Assembly: GCA_037893245.1 (NCBI GenBank)
Contig: JBAIAA010000030.1
Span: 1 to 64,000 of the forward strand
Reading direction: 5' to 3'
DNA length: 64,000 bases
Source: Crossaster papposus
Taxonomy: Eukaryota; Echinodermata; Asteroidea; Velatida; Solasteridae
Part shown: positions 13,801 to 27,079 of the stretch, in pieces
Layout: the number at the start of each line of letters is the position of its first letter
Position numbering within the stretch: the first letter of the stretch is position 1
Position numbers and translations under genes: made by a program
Notes under the pieces: generated by a model
What the model was told of the DNA's origin: nothing
Seen by the model: the letters and a program-made list of their open reading frames with translations, nothing else
The model's database searches: none

Positions 13801-16390
13801 CTCTATCTCTGTCTTCTACCTCTGCTGTTCCTTCTGAGCAGGCTGAGTCAGGTGTAGATCAGACACGTGGATATACTCTATGTCTGTTTTCTACCTCTGC
13901 TGTTCCTTCTGAGCAGGATGAGTGAGGTGTAGATCAGACACGTGGATATACTCTATCTGCTGTTCATTCTGAGCAGGCTGAGTGAGACACGTGGATATAC
14001 TCTATATCTGTCTTCTAACTCTGCTGTTTTTTTCTGAGCAGGCTGAGTGAGGTGTAGATCAGACACGTGGATATACTCTATCTCTGTCTTGTACCTCTGC
14101 TGTTCCTTCTGAGCAGGCTGAGTGAGACACGTGGATATACTCTATCTCTGTCTTTTACCTCTGCTGTTCCTTCTGAGCAGGCTGAGTGAGGTGTAGATCA
14201 GACACGTGGATATACTCTATCTCTGTCTTCTACGTCTGCTGTTCCTTCTGAGCAGGCTGAGTGAGACACGTGGATATACTCTATCTCTGTCTTCTACATC
14301 TGCTGTTCCTTCTGAGCAGGCTGAGTGAGACACGTGGATATACTCTATCTCTGTCTTCTACCTCTGCTGTTCCTTCTGAGCAGGCTGAGTGAGGTGTAGA
14401 TCAGACACGTGGATATACTCTATCTCTGTCTTGTACCTCTGCTGTTCCTGCTGAGCAGGCTGAGTGGGACACGTGGATATACTCTATCTCTGTCTTCTAC
14501 CTCTGCTGTTCCTTCTGAGCAGGCTGAGTGAGACACGTGAATATACTCTATATCTGTCTTTTAACTCTGCTGTTCCTTCTGAGCAGGCTGAGTGAGGTGT
14601 AGATCAGACACGTGGATATACTCTATCTCTGTCTTCTACCTCTGCTGTTTTTTCTGAGCAGGCTGAGTGAGACACGTGGATATACTCTATCTCTGTCTTC
14701 TACCTCTGCTGTTCCTTCTGAGCAGGCTGAGTCAGGTGTAGATCAGACACGTGGATATACTCTATGTCTGTCTTCTACCTCTGCTGTTCCTTCTGAGCAG
14801 GATGAGTGAGGTGTAGATCAGACACGTGGATATACTCTATCTGCTGTTCATTCTGAGCAGGCTGAGTGAGACACGTGGATATACTCTATATCTGTCTTCT
14901 AACTCTGCTGTTTTTTTTCTAAGCAGGCTGAGTGAGGTGTAGATCAGACACGTGGATATACTCTATCTCTGTCTTGTACCTCTGCTGTTCCTTCTGAGCA
15001 GGCTGAGTGAGACACGTGGATATACTCTATCTCTGTCTTTTACCTCTGCTGTTCCTTCTGAGCAGGCTGAGTGAGGTGTAGATCAGACACGTGGATATAC
15101 TCTATCTCTGTCTTCTACATCTGCTGTTCCTTCTGAGCAGGCTGAGTGAGACACGTGGATATACTCTATCTCTGTCTTCTACATCTGCTGTTCCTTCTGA
15201 GCAGGCTGAGTGAGACACGTGGATATACTCTATCTCTGTCTTCTACCTCTGCTGTTCCTTCTGAGCAGGCTGAGTGAGGTGTAGATCAGACACGTGGATA
15301 TACTCTATCTCTGTCTTCTACCTATGCTGTTCCTTCTGAGCAGGCTGAGTGAGACACGTGGATATACTCCGTCTCTGTCTTCTACCTCTGTTGTTCATTC
15401 TGAGCAGGCTGAGTGAGGTGTAGATCAGACACGTGGATATACTCTATCTCTGTATTCTAGCTCTGCTGTTCCTTCTGAGCAGGCTGAGAGAGACACGTGG
15501 ATATACTCTATTTCTGTCTTCTACCTCTGCTGTTTCTTCTGAGCAGGCTGAGTGAGGTGTAGATCAGACACGTGGATATACTCTATCTCTGTCTTCTACC
15601 TCTGCTGTTCCTTCTGAGCAGGCTGAGTGAGACACGTGGATATACTATATCTCTATCTTCTACATCCGCTGTTCCTTCTGAGCAGGCTGAGTGAGACACG
15701 TGAATATACTCTATATCTGTCTTCTACCTCTGCTGTTCCTTCTGAGCAGGCTGAGTGAGGTGTAGATCAGACACGTGGATATACTCTATCTATGTCTTCT
15801 ACCTCTGCTGTTCAATCTGAGCAGGCTGAGTGAGACACGTGGATATACTCTATCTCTGTCTTCTACCTCTGCTGTTCCTTCTGAGCAGGCTGAGTGAGGT
15901 GTAGATCAGACACGTGGATATACTCTATATCTGTCTTCTACCTCTGCTGTTCCTTCTGAGCAGGCTGAGTGAGGTGTAGATCAGACACGTGGATATACTC
16001 TATCTCTGTCTACTACCTCTGCTGTTCATTCTGATCAGGCTGAGTGAGACACGAGGATATACACTATCTCTGTATTCTACCTCTGCTGTTCCTTCTGAGC
16101 AGGCTGAGTGAGGTGTAGATCAGACACGTGGATATACTATATATCTGTCTGCTACCTCTGCTGTTCATTCTGTGCAGGCTGAGTGAGACACGTGGATATA
16201 CTCTATCTCTGTCTTTTACCCCTGCTGTTCCTTCTGAGCAGGATGGGAGAGGTGTAGATCAGACACGTGGATATACTCTATCTCTGTCTTCTACCTATGC
16301 TGTTCCTTCTGAGCAGGCTGAGTGAGACACGTGGATATACTCCGTCTCTGTCTTCTACCTCTGTTGTTCATTCTGAGCAGGCTGAGTGAG

Positions 16391-17810
16391 GTGTAGATCA
16401 GACACGTGGATATACTCTATCTCTGTCTTCTACCTCTGCTGTTCCTTCTGAGCAGGCTGAGTGAGACACGTGGATATACTATATCTCTATCTTCTACATC
16501 CGCTGTTCCTTCTGAGCAGGCTGAGTGAGACACGTGGATATACTCTATATCTGTCTTCTACCTCTGCTGTTCCTTCTGAGCAGGCTGAGTGAGGTGTAGA
16601 TCAGACACGTGGATATACTCTATCTATGTCTTCTACCTCTGCTGTTCAATCTGAGCAGGCTGAGTGAGACACGTGGATATACTCTATCTCTGTCTTCTAC
16701 CTCTGCTGTTCCTTCTGAGCAGGCTGAGTGAGGTGTAGATCAGACACGTGGATATACTCTATATCTGTCTTCTACCTCTGCTGTTCCTTCTGAGCAGGCT
16801 GAGTGAGGTGTAGATCAGACACGTGGATATACTCTATCTCTGTCTACTACCTCTGCTGTTCATTCTGATCAGGCTGAGTGAGACACGAGGATATACACTA
16901 TCTCTGTATTCTACCTCTGCTGTTCCTACTGAGAAGGCTGAGTGAGGTGTAGATCAGACACGTGGATATACTATATCTCTGTCTTCTACCTCTGCTGTTT
17001 CTTCTGAGCAGGCTGAGTGAGACACGTGGATATACTCTATCTCTGTCTTCTACCTCTGCTGTTCCTTATGAGCAGGCTGAGTGAGGTGTAGATCAGACAC
17101 GTGGATATACTCTATCTCTGTCTTCTACCTCTGCTGTTCCTTCTGAGCAGGCTGAGTGAGGTGTAGATCAGACACGTGGATATACTCTATCTCTGTCTGC
17201 TACCTCTGCTGTTCATTCTGTGCAGGCTGAGTGAGACACGTGGATATACTCTATCTCTGTCTTTTACCCCTGCTGTTCCTTCTGAGCAGGATGGGAGAGG
17301 TGTAGATCAGACACGTGGATATACTCTATCTCTGTCTTCTACCTATGCTGTTCCTTCTGAGCAGGCTGAGTGAGACACGTGGATATACTCCGTCTCTGTC
17401 TTCTACCTCTGTTGTTCATTCTGAGCAGGCTGAGTGAGGTGTAGATCAGACACGTGGATATACTCTATCTCTGTCTTCTAGCTCTGCTGTTCCTTCTGAG
17501 CAGGCTGAGAGAGACACGTGGATATACTCTATTTCTGTCTTCTACCTCTGCTGTTTCTTCTGAGCAGGCTGAGTGAGGTGTAGATCAGACACGTGGATAT
17601 ACTCTATCTCTGTCTTCTACCTCTGCTGTTCCTTCTGAGCAGGCTGAGTGAGACACGTGGATATACTATATGTCTATCTTCTACATCCGCTGTTCCTTCT
17701 GAGCAGGCTGAGTGAGACACGTGGATATACTCTATATCTGTCTTCTACCTCTGCTGTTCCTTCTGAGCAGGCTGAGTGAGGTGTAGATCAGACACGTGGA
17801 TATACTCTAT
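16391..17810 (+). repeat. Block recurring at about 21.31-22.73 kb (offset 4919)
   Basis: Landmarks keep an offset of 4919: the L start at 16391 and 21310, the ACTGAGAAGG unit, the GGGAGAGG unit, and ATATGTCTATC at about 17670 and 22589. Divergence appears near 17.81 kb, where this copy continues as consensus and the other enters GTCTACTAC. Confidence 0.8.
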
Positions 17811-18354
17811 CTCTGTCTTCTACCTCTGCTGTTCCTTCTGAGCAGGCTGAGTGAGACACGTGTATATACTCTATCTCTGTCTTCTACCTCTGCTGGTCCT
17901 TCGGATCAGGCTGAGTGAGGTGTAGATCAGACACGTGGGTATACTCTATCTCTGTCTTCTACCTCTGCTGTTCCTTCTGAGCAGGTTGAGTGAGACACGT
18001 GGATATACTATATCTCTGTCTTCTACCTCTGCTGTTCCTTCTGAGCAGGCTGAGTGAGACACGTGGATATACTCTATCTCTATCTTCTACCTCTGCTGTT
18101 CCTTCTGAGCAGGCTGAGTGAGACACGTGGATATACTCTATCTCTGTCTTCTACCTCTGCTGTTCCTTCTTAGCAGGCTGAGTGAGGTGTAGATCAGACA
18201 GGTGGATATACTCTATCTCTGTCTTCTACCTCTGCTGTTCATTCTGAGCAGGCTGAGTGAGGTGTAGATCAGACACGTGGATATACTATATCTCTGTCTT
18301 CTACCTCTGCTGTTCCTTCTGAGCAGGCTGAGTGAGACACGTGGATATAATCTA

Positions 18355-18540
18355 TCTCTGTCTTCTACCTCTGCTGGTATTTCTGTGCAGGCTGAGGGAG
18401 GTGTAGATCAGACACGTGGGTATACTCTCTCTCTCTGTCTTCTACCTCTGCTGTTCCTTTTGAGCAGGCTGAGTGAGACACGTGGATATACTATATCTCT
18501 GTCTTCTACCTCTGCTGTTCCTTCTGAGCAGGCTGAGTGA
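18355..18540 (+). repeat. Monomers with a short CT expansion
   Basis: The L unit near 18400-18450 reads TACTCTCTCTCTCTGTC where the consensus is TACTCTATCTCTGTC, so CTATCT has become a pure CT run two bases longer. The change shifts the frame locally, which explains an 87-codon open frame over 18277-18540; I do not regard that frame as coding. The neighbouring unit carries GCTGGTATTTCTGTGCAGG, a variant also seen near 23.57, 23.97 and 26.74 kb. Confidence 0.7.
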
Positions 18541-18743
18541 GACACGTGGATATACTCTATCTCTATCTTCTAACTCTGCTGTTCCTTCTGAGCAGGCTGA
18601 GTGAGACACGTGGATATACTCTATCTCTGTCTTCTACCTCTGCTGTTCCTTATGAGCAGGCTGAGTGAGGTGTAGATCAGACACGTGGATATATCTATCT
18701 CTGTCTTCTACCTCTGCTGTTCCTTCTGAGCCGGCTGAGTGAG

Positions 18744-19479
18744 GTGTAAATCAGACACGTGGATATACTCTATCTCTGTCTGCTACCTCTGCTGTTCATT
18801 CTGTGCAGGCTGAGTGAGACACGTGGATATACTCTATCTCTGTCTTTTACCCATGCTGTTCCTTCTGAGCAGGATGGGAGAGGTGTAGATCAGACACGTG
18901 GATATACTCTATCTCTGTCTTCTACCTATGCTGTTCCTTCTGAGCAGGCTGAGTGAGACACGTTGATATACTCCGTCTCTGTCTTCTACCTCTGTTGTTC
19001 ATTCTGAGCAGGCTGAGTGAGGTGTAGATCAGACACGTGGATATACTCTATCTCTGTCTTCTAGCTCTGCTGTTCCTTCTGAGCAGGCTGAGAGAGACAC
19101 GTGGATATACTCTATCTCTGTCTTCTACCTCTGCTGTTCCTTCTGAGCAGGCTGAGTGAGGTGTAAATCAGACACGTGGATATACTCTATCTCTGTCTGC
19201 TACCTCTGCTGTTCATTCTGTGCAGGCTGAGTGAGACACGTGGATATACTCTATCTCTGTCTTTTACCCATGCTGTTCCTTCTGAGCAGGATGGGAGAGG
19301 TGTAGATCAGACACGTGGATATACTCTATCTCTGTCTTCTACCTATGCTGTTCCTTCTGAGCAGGCTGAGTGAGACACGTTGATATACTCCGTCTCTGTC
19401 TTCTACCTCTGTTGTTCATTCTGAGCAGGCTGAGTGAGGTGTAGATCAGACACGTGGATATACTCTATCTCTGTCTTCT
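18744..19479 (+). repeat. Tandem 417-bp (6-unit) duplication
   Basis: GTGTAAATC units start at 18744 and 19161, 417 bp apart, equal to three L and three S. Both copies carry the GTCTGCTACC, TTTTACCCATGC, GGATGGGAGAGG, CTATGCTG and ACACGTTGATATACTCCG sequence. The second copy departs near 19480. A single related copy with ACACGTGG in place of ACACGTTG lies near 20.89 kb. Confidence 0.85.
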
Positions 19480-21719
19480 ACCTATGCTGTTCCTGCTGAG
19501 CAGGCTGAGTGAGACACGTTGATATACTCCGTCTCTGTCTTCTACCTCTGCTGTTCCTTCTGAGCAGGCTGAGTGAGAAACGTGGATATACTCTATCTCT
19601 ATCTTCTACCTCTGCTGTTCCTTCTGAGCAGGCTGAGTGAGACACGTGGATATACTCTATCTCTGTCTTCTACCTCTGCTGTTCCTTATGAGCAGGCTGA
19701 GTGAGGTGTAGATCAGACACGTGGATATACTCTATCTCTGTCTTCTACCTCTGCTGTTCCTTCTGAGCAGGCTGAGTGAGGTGTAAATCAGACACGTGGA
19801 TATACTCTATCTCTGTCTTCTATCTCTGCTGTTCCTTCTGAGCAGGCTGAGTGAGACACGTGGATATACTCTATCTCTGTCTTCTACCTCTGCTGGTCCT
19901 TCTGAGCAGGCTGAGTGAGGTGTAGATCAGACACGTGGGTATACTATATCTCTGTCTTCTACCTCTGCTGTTCCTTATGAGCAGGCTGAGTGAGGTGTAG
20001 ATCAGACACGTCGATATACTCTATCTCTGTCTTCTACCTCTGCTGTTCCTTCTGAGCAGGCTAAGTGAGACACGTGGATATACTCTATCTCTGTCTTCTA
20101 CCTCTGCTGTTCCTTCTGAACAGGCTGAGTGAGGTGTAGATCAGAAACGTGGATATACTCTATCTCTGTCTTCTACCTCTGCTGTTCCTTCTGAGCAGGC
20201 TGAGTGAGACACGTGGATATACTCTATCTCTGTCTTCTACCTCTGCTGGTCCTTCTGATCAGGCTTAGTGAGGTGTAGATCAGACACGTGGGTATACTCT
20301 ATCTCTGTCTTCTACCTCTGCTGTTCCTTCTGAGCAGGTTGAGTGAGACACGTGGATATACTATATCTCTGTCTTCTACCTCTGCTGTTCCTTCTGAGCA
20401 GGCTGAGTGAGACACGTGGATATACTCTATCTATATCTTCTACCTCTGCTGTTCCTTCTGAGCAGGCTGAGTGAGACACGTGGATATACTCCATCTCTGT
20501 TTTCTACCTCTGCTGTTCCTTCTTAGCAGGCTGAGTGAGGTGTAGATCAGACAGGTGGATATACTCTATCTCTGTCTTCTACCTCTGCTGTTCATTCTGA
20601 GCAGGCTGAGTGAGGTGTAGATCAGACACGTGGATATACTATATCTCTGTCTTCTACCTCTGCTGTTCCTTCTGAGCAGGCTGAGTGAGACACGTGGATA
20701 TACTCTATCTCTGTCTTCTACCTCTGCTGTTCCTTCTGAGCAGGCTGAGTGAGACACGTGGATATACTCTATCTCTGTCTTCTACCTCTGCTGTTCCTTA
20801 TGAGCAGGCTGAGTGAGGTGTAGATCAGACACGTGGATATACTCTATCTCTGTCTTCTACCTCTGCTGTTCCTTCTGAGCAGGCTGAGTGAGGTGTAAAT
20901 CAGACACGTGGATATACTCTATCTCTGTCTGCTACCTCTGCTGTTCATTCTGTGCAGGCTGAGTGAGACACGTGGATATACTCTATCTCTGTCTTTTACC
21001 CATGCTGTTCCTTCTGAGCAGGATGGGAGAGGTGTAGATCAGACACGTGGATATACTCTATCTCTGTCTTCTACCTATGCTGTTCCTTCTGAGCAGGCTG
21101 AGTGAGACACGTGGATATACTCCGTCTCTGTCTTCTACCTCTGTTGTTCATTCTGAGCAGGCTGAGTGAGGTGTAGATCAGACACGTGGATATACTCTAT
21201 CTCTGTCTTCTAGCTCTGCTGTTCCTTCTGAGCAGGCTGAGAGAGACACGTGGATATACTCTATTTCTGTCTTCTACCTCTGCTGTTTCTTCTGAGCAGG
21301 CTGAGTGAGGTGTAGATCAGACACGTGGATATACTCTATCTCTGTCTTCTACCTCTGCTGTTCCTTCTGAGCAGGCTGAGTGAGACACGTGGATATACTA
21401 TATCTCTATCTTCTACATCCGCTGTTCCTTCTGAGCAGGCTGAGTGAGACACGTGGATATACTCTATATCTGTCTTCTACCTCTGCTGTTCCTTCTGAGC
21501 AGGCTGAGTGAGGTGTAGATCAGACACGTGGATATACTCTATCTATGTCTTCTACCTCTGCTGTTCAATCTGAGCAGGCTGAGTGAGACACGTGGATATA
21601 CTCTATCTCTGTCTTCTACCTCTGCTGTTCCTTCTGAGCAGGCTGAGTGAGGTGTAGATCAGACACGTGGATATACTCTATATCTGTCTTCTACCTCTGC
21701 TGTTCCTTCTGAGCAGGCT

Positions 21720-24700
21720 GAGTGAGGTGTAGATCAGACACGTGGATATACTCTATCTCTGTCTACTACCTCTGCTGTTCATTCTGATCAGGCTGAGTGA
21801 GACACGAGGATATACACTATCTCTGTATTCTACCTCTGCTGTTCCTACTGAGAAGGCTGAGTGAGGTGTAGATCAGACACGTGGATATACTATATCTCTG
21901 TCTTCTACCTCTGCTGTTTCTTCTGAGCAGGCTGAGTGAGACACGTGGATATACTCTATCTCTGTCTTCTACCTCTGCTGTTCCTTATGAGCAGGCTGAG
22001 TGAGGTGTAGATCAGACACGTGGATATACTCTATCTCTGTCTTCTACCTCTGCTGTTCCTTCTGAGCAGGCTGAGTGAGGTGTAGATCAGACACGTGGAT
22101 ATACTCTATCTCTGTCTGCTACCTCTGCTGTTCATTCTGTGCAGGCTGAGTGAGACACGTGGATATACTCTATCTCTGTCTTTTACCCCTGCTGTTCCTT
22201 CTGAGCAGGATGGGAGAGGTGTAGATCAGACACGTGGATATACTCTATCTCTGTCTTCTACCTATGCTGTTCCTTCTGAGCAGGCTGAGTGAGACACGTG
22301 GATATACTCCGTCTCTGTCTTCTACCTCTGTTGTTCATTCTGAGCAGGCTGAGTGAGGTGTAGATCAGACACGTGGATATACTCTATCTCTGTCTTCTAG
22401 CTCTGCTGTTCCTTCTGAGCAGGCTGAGAGAGACACGTGGATATACTCTATTTCTGTCTTCTACCTCTGCTGTTTCTTCTGAGCAGGCTGAGTGAGGTGT
22501 AGATCAGACACGTGGATATACTCTATCTCTGTCTTCTACCTCTGCTGTTCCTTCTGAGCAGGCTGAGTGAGACACGTGGATATACTATATGTCTATCTTC
22601 TACATCCGCTGTTCCTTCTGAGCAGGCTGAGTGAGACACGTGGATATACTCTATATCTGTCTTCTACCTCTGCTGTTCCTTCTGAGCAGGCTGAGTGAGG
22701 TGTAGATCAGACACGTGGATATACTCTATCTCTGTCTACTACCTCTGCTGTTCATTCTGATCAGGCTGAGTGAGACACGAGGATATACACTATCTCTGTA
22801 TTCTACCTCTGCTGTTCCTACTGAGCAGGCTGAGTGAGGTGTAGATCAGACACGTGGATATACTTTATCTCTGTCTTCTACCTCTGCTGTTCCTTCTGAG
22901 CAGGCTGAGTGAGACACGTGGATATACTATATCTCTGTCTTCTACTTCTGCTGTTCCTTCTGAGCAGGCTAAGTGAGACACGTGGATATACTCTATCTCT
23001 GTCTTCTACCTCTGCTCTTCCTTCTGAACAGGCTGAGTGAGGTGTAGATCAGAAACGTGGATATACTCTATCTCTGTCTTCTACCTCTGCTGTTCCTTCT
23101 GAGCAGGCTGAGTGAGACACGTGTATATACTCTATCTCTGTCTTCTACCTCTGCTGGTCCTTCGGATCAGGCTGAGTGAGGTGTAGATCAGACACGTGGG
23201 TATACTCTATCTCTGTCTTCTACCTCTGCTGTTCCTTCTGAGCAGGTTGAGTGAGACACGGGGATATACTATATCTCTGTCTTCTACCTCTGCTGTTCCT
23301 TCTGAGCAGGCTGAGTGAGACACGTGGATATACTCTATCTCTATCTTCTACCTCTGCTGTTCCTTCTGAGCAGGCTGAGTGAGACACGTGGATATACTCT
23401 ATCTCTGTCTTCTACCTCTGCTGTTCCTTCTTAGCAGGCTGAGTGAGGTGTAGATCAGACAGGTGGATATACTCTATCTCTGTCTTCTACCTCTGCTGTT
23501 CATTCTGAGCAGGCTGAGTGAGACACGTGGATATACTCTATCTCTGTCTTCTACATCTGCTGGTATTTCTGTGCAGGCTGAGGGAGGTGTAGATCAGACA
23601 CGTGGGTATACTCTATCTCTGTCTTCTACCTCTGCTGTTCCTTCTGAGCAGGTTGAGTGAGACACGGGGATATACTATATCTCTGTCTTCTACCTCTGCT
23701 GTTCCTTCTGAGCAGGCTGAGTGAGACACGTGGATATACTCTATCTCTATCTTCTACCTCTGCTGTTCCTTCTGAGCAGGCTGAGTGAGACACGTGGATA
23801 TACTCTATCTCTGTCTTCTACCTCTGCTGTTCCTTCTTAGCAGGCTGAGTGAGGTGTAGATCAGACAGGTGGATATACTCTATCTCTGTCTTCTACCTCT
23901 GCTGTTCATTCTGAGCAGGCTGAGTGAGACACGTGGATATACTCTATCTCTGTCTTCTACCTCTGCTGGTATTTCTGTGCAGGCTGAGGGAGGTGTAGAT
24001 CAGACACGTGGGTATACTCTATCTCTGTCTTCTACCTCTGCTGTTCCTTCTGAGCAGGCTGAGTGAGACACGTGGATATACTATATCTCTGTCTTCTACC
24101 TCTGCTGTTCCTTCTGAGCAAGCTGAGTGGGACACGTGGATATACTCTATCTCTAACTTCTACCTCTGCTGTTCCTTCTGAGCAGGCTGAGTGAGACACG
24201 TGGATATACTCTATCTCTGTCTTCTACCTCTGCTGTTCCTTATGAGCAGGCTGAGTGAGGTGTAGATCAGACACGTGGATATACTCTATCTCTGTCTTCT
24301 ACCTCTGCTGTTCCTTCTGAGCAGGCTGAGTGAGGTGTAAATCAGACACGTGGATATACTCTATCTCTGTCTGCTACCTCTGCTGTTCATTCTGTGCAGG
24401 CTGAGTGAGACACTTGGATATACTCTATCTCTGTCTTTTACCCCTGCTGTTCCTTCTGAGCAGGATGGGAGAGGTGTAGATCAGACACGTGGATATACTC
24501 TATCTCTGTCTTCTACCTATGCTGTTCCTTCTGAGCAGGCTGAGTGAGACACGTGGATATACTCCGTCTCTGTCTTCTACCTCTGTTGTTCATTCTGAGC
24601 AGGCTGAGTGAGGTGTAGATCAGACACGTGGATATACTCTATCTCTGTCTTCTAGCTCTGCTGTTCCTTCTCAGCAGGCTGAGAGAGACACGTGGATATA

Positions 24701-26620
24701 CTCTATTTCTGTCTTCTACCTCTGCTGTTTCTTCTGAGCAGGCTGAGTGAGGTGTAGATCAGACACGTGGATATACTCTATCTCTGTCTTCTACCTCTGC
24801 TGTTCCTTCTGAGCAGGCTGAGTGAGGTGTAGATCAGACACGTGGATATACTCTATCTCTGTCTACTACCTCTGCTGTTCATTCTGATCAGGCTGAGTGA
24901 GACACGAGGATATACACTATCTCTGTATTCTACCTCTGCTGTTCCTACTGAGAAGGCTGAGTGAGGTGTAGATCAGACACGTGGATATACTATATCTCTG
25001 TCTTCTACCTCTGCTGTTTCTTCTGAGCAGGCTGAGTGAGACACGTGGATATACTCTATCTCTGTCTTCTACCTCTGCTGTTCCTTATGAGCAGGCTGAG
25101 TGAGGTGTAGATCAGACACGTGGATATACTCTATCTCTGTCTTCTACCTCTGCTGTTCCTTCTGAGCAGGCTGAGTGAGGTGTAGATCAGACACGTGGAT
25201 ATACTCTATCTCTGTCTGCTACCTCTGCTGTTCATTCTGTGCAGGCTGAGTGAGACACGTGGATATACTCTATCTCTGTCTTTTACCCCTGCTGTTCCTT
25301 CTGAGCAGGATGGGAGAGGTGTAGATCAGACACGTGGATATACTCTATCTCTGTCTTCTACCTATGCTGTTCCTTCTGAGCAGGCTGAGTGAGACACGTG
25401 GATATACTCCGTCTCTGTCTTCTACCTCTGTTGTTCATTCTGAGCAGGCTGAGTGAGGTGTAGATCAGACACGTGGATATACTCTATCTCTGTCTTCTAG
25501 CTCTGCTGTTCCTTCTGAGCAGGCTGAGAGAGACACGTGGATATACTCTATTTCTGTCTTCTACCTCTGCTGTTTCTTCTGAGCAGGCTGAGTGAGGTGT
25601 AGATCAGACACGTGGATATACTCTATCTCTGTCTTCTACCTCTGCTGTTCCTTCTGAGCAGGCTGAGTGAGACACGTGGATATACTATATGTCTATCTTC
25701 TACATCCGCTGTTCCTTCTGAGCAGGCTGAGTGAGACACGTGGATATACTCTATATCTGTCTTCTACCTCTGCTGTTCCTTCTGAGCAGGCTGAGTGAGG
25801 TGTAGATCAGACACGTGGATATACTCTATCTCTGTCTACTACCTCTGCTGTTCATTCTGATCAGGCTGAGTGAGACACGAGGATATACACTATCTCTGTA
25901 TTCTACCTCTGCTGTTCCTACTGAGCAGGCTGAGTGAGGTGTAGATCAGACACGTGGATATACTTTATCTCTGTCTTCTACCTCTGCTGTTCCTTCTGAG
26001 CAGGCTGAGTGAGACACGTGGATATACTATATCTCTGTCTTCTACTTCTGCTGTTCCTTCTGAGCAGGCTAAGTGAGACACGTGGATATACTCTATCTCT
26101 GTCTTCTACCTCTGCTCTTCCTTCTCAACAGGCTGAGTGAGGTGTAGATCAGAAACGTGGATATACTCTATCTCTGTCTTCTACCTCTGCTGTTCCTTCT
26201 GAGCAGGCTGAGTGAGACACGTGTATATACTCTATCTCTGTCTTCTACCTCTGCTGGTCCTTCGGATCAGGCTGAGTGAGGTGTAGATCAGACACGTGGG
26301 TATACTCTATCTCTGTCTTCTACCTCTGCTGTTCCTTCTGAGCAGGTTGAGTGAGACACGGGGATATACTATATCTCTGTCTTCTACCTCTGCTGTTCCT
26401 TCTGAGCAGGCTGAGTGAGACACGTGGATATACTCTATCTCTATCTTCTACCTCTGCTGTTCCTTCTGAGCAGGCTGAGTGAGACACGTGGATATACTCT
26501 ATCTCTGTCTTCTACCTCTGCTGTTCCTTCTTAGCAGGCTGAGTGAGGTGTAGATCAGACAGGTGGATATACTCTATCTCTGTCTTCTACCTCTGCTGTT
26601 CATTCTGAGCAGGCTGAGTG
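21720..26620 (+). repeat. 3100-bp block repeated in tandem (about 21.72-23.52 and 24.82-26.62 kb)
   Basis: Landmarks recur at +3100: GTCTACTAC (21765 and 24865), GGGAGAGG, ATATGTCTATC, CTGCTCTTCC, GGTCCTTCGGATCAGG and ACACGGGGATATAC. Between them, 24.30-24.78 kb matches about 20.86-21.34 kb (offset 3442), so the intervening part comes from an overlapping block. Just beyond 23.52/26.62 kb one copy has an S where the other has an L. Confidence 0.8.
23181..24070 (+). repeat. Tandem 406-bp (6-unit) duplication, two full copies and a partial third
   Basis: GTGTAGATCAGACACGTGGG units start at 23181, 23587 and 23993, each 406 bp apart (two L and four S). Copies one and two share ACACGGGGATATAC and TTCTTAGCAGG. 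The third copy continues only to about 24.07 kb. The nested position inside the 3100-bp block makes it younger than that block. Confidence 0.85.
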
Positions 26621-27079
26621 AGGTGTAGATCAGACACGTGGATATACTATATCTCTGTCTTCTACCTCGGCTGTTCCTTCTGAGCAGGCTGAGTGAGACA
26701 CGTGGATATACTCTATCTCTGTCTTCTACCTCTGCTGGTATTTCTGTGCAGGCTGAGGGAGGTGTAGATCAGACACGTGGGTATACTCTATCTCTGTCTT
26801 CTACCTCTGCTGTTCCTTCTGAGCAGGCTGAGTGAGACACGTGGATATACTATATCTCTGTCTTCTACCTCTGCTGTTCCTTCTGAGCAAGCTGAGTGGG
26901 ACACGTGGATATACTCTATCTCTAACTTCTACCTCTGCTGTTCCTTCTGAGCAGGCTGAGTGAGACACGTGGATATACTCTATCTCTGTCTTCTACCTCT
27001 GCTGTTCCTTATGAGCAGGCTGAGTGAGGTGTAGATCAGACACGTGGATATACTCTATCTCTGTCTTCTACCTCTGCTG

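Larger units (their letters stand above)
1..27050 (+). repeat. Left array domain
   Basis: Diagnostic unit variants here are scarce or absent further right: TTTTTTT replacing TTCCTT in the pyrimidine tract, CTTGTACC, 60-bp truncated L units, CTCCGTCTCTG with GTTGTTCATTC (from about 5.87 to 25.4 kb), GTCTACTAC followed by TGATCAGG, ACATCCGCTG, and GGATGGGAGAGGTGTAG. The T-run and 60-bp classes are concentrated in the first 15 kb; the CTCCGTCTC and GGGAGAGG classes run from about 5.8 to 25.5 kb. Block duplications of about 3.1 to 5.6 kb build the domain. The one-base-deleted TTATGGCAGG unit, abundant to the right, is not seen here. Confidence 0.85.

Noticed and set aside
18277..18540. Longest open frame (87 codons) as a possible small gene
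   Set aside because: It exists because a 2-bp CT expansion shifts frame; the same units elsewhere are closed.
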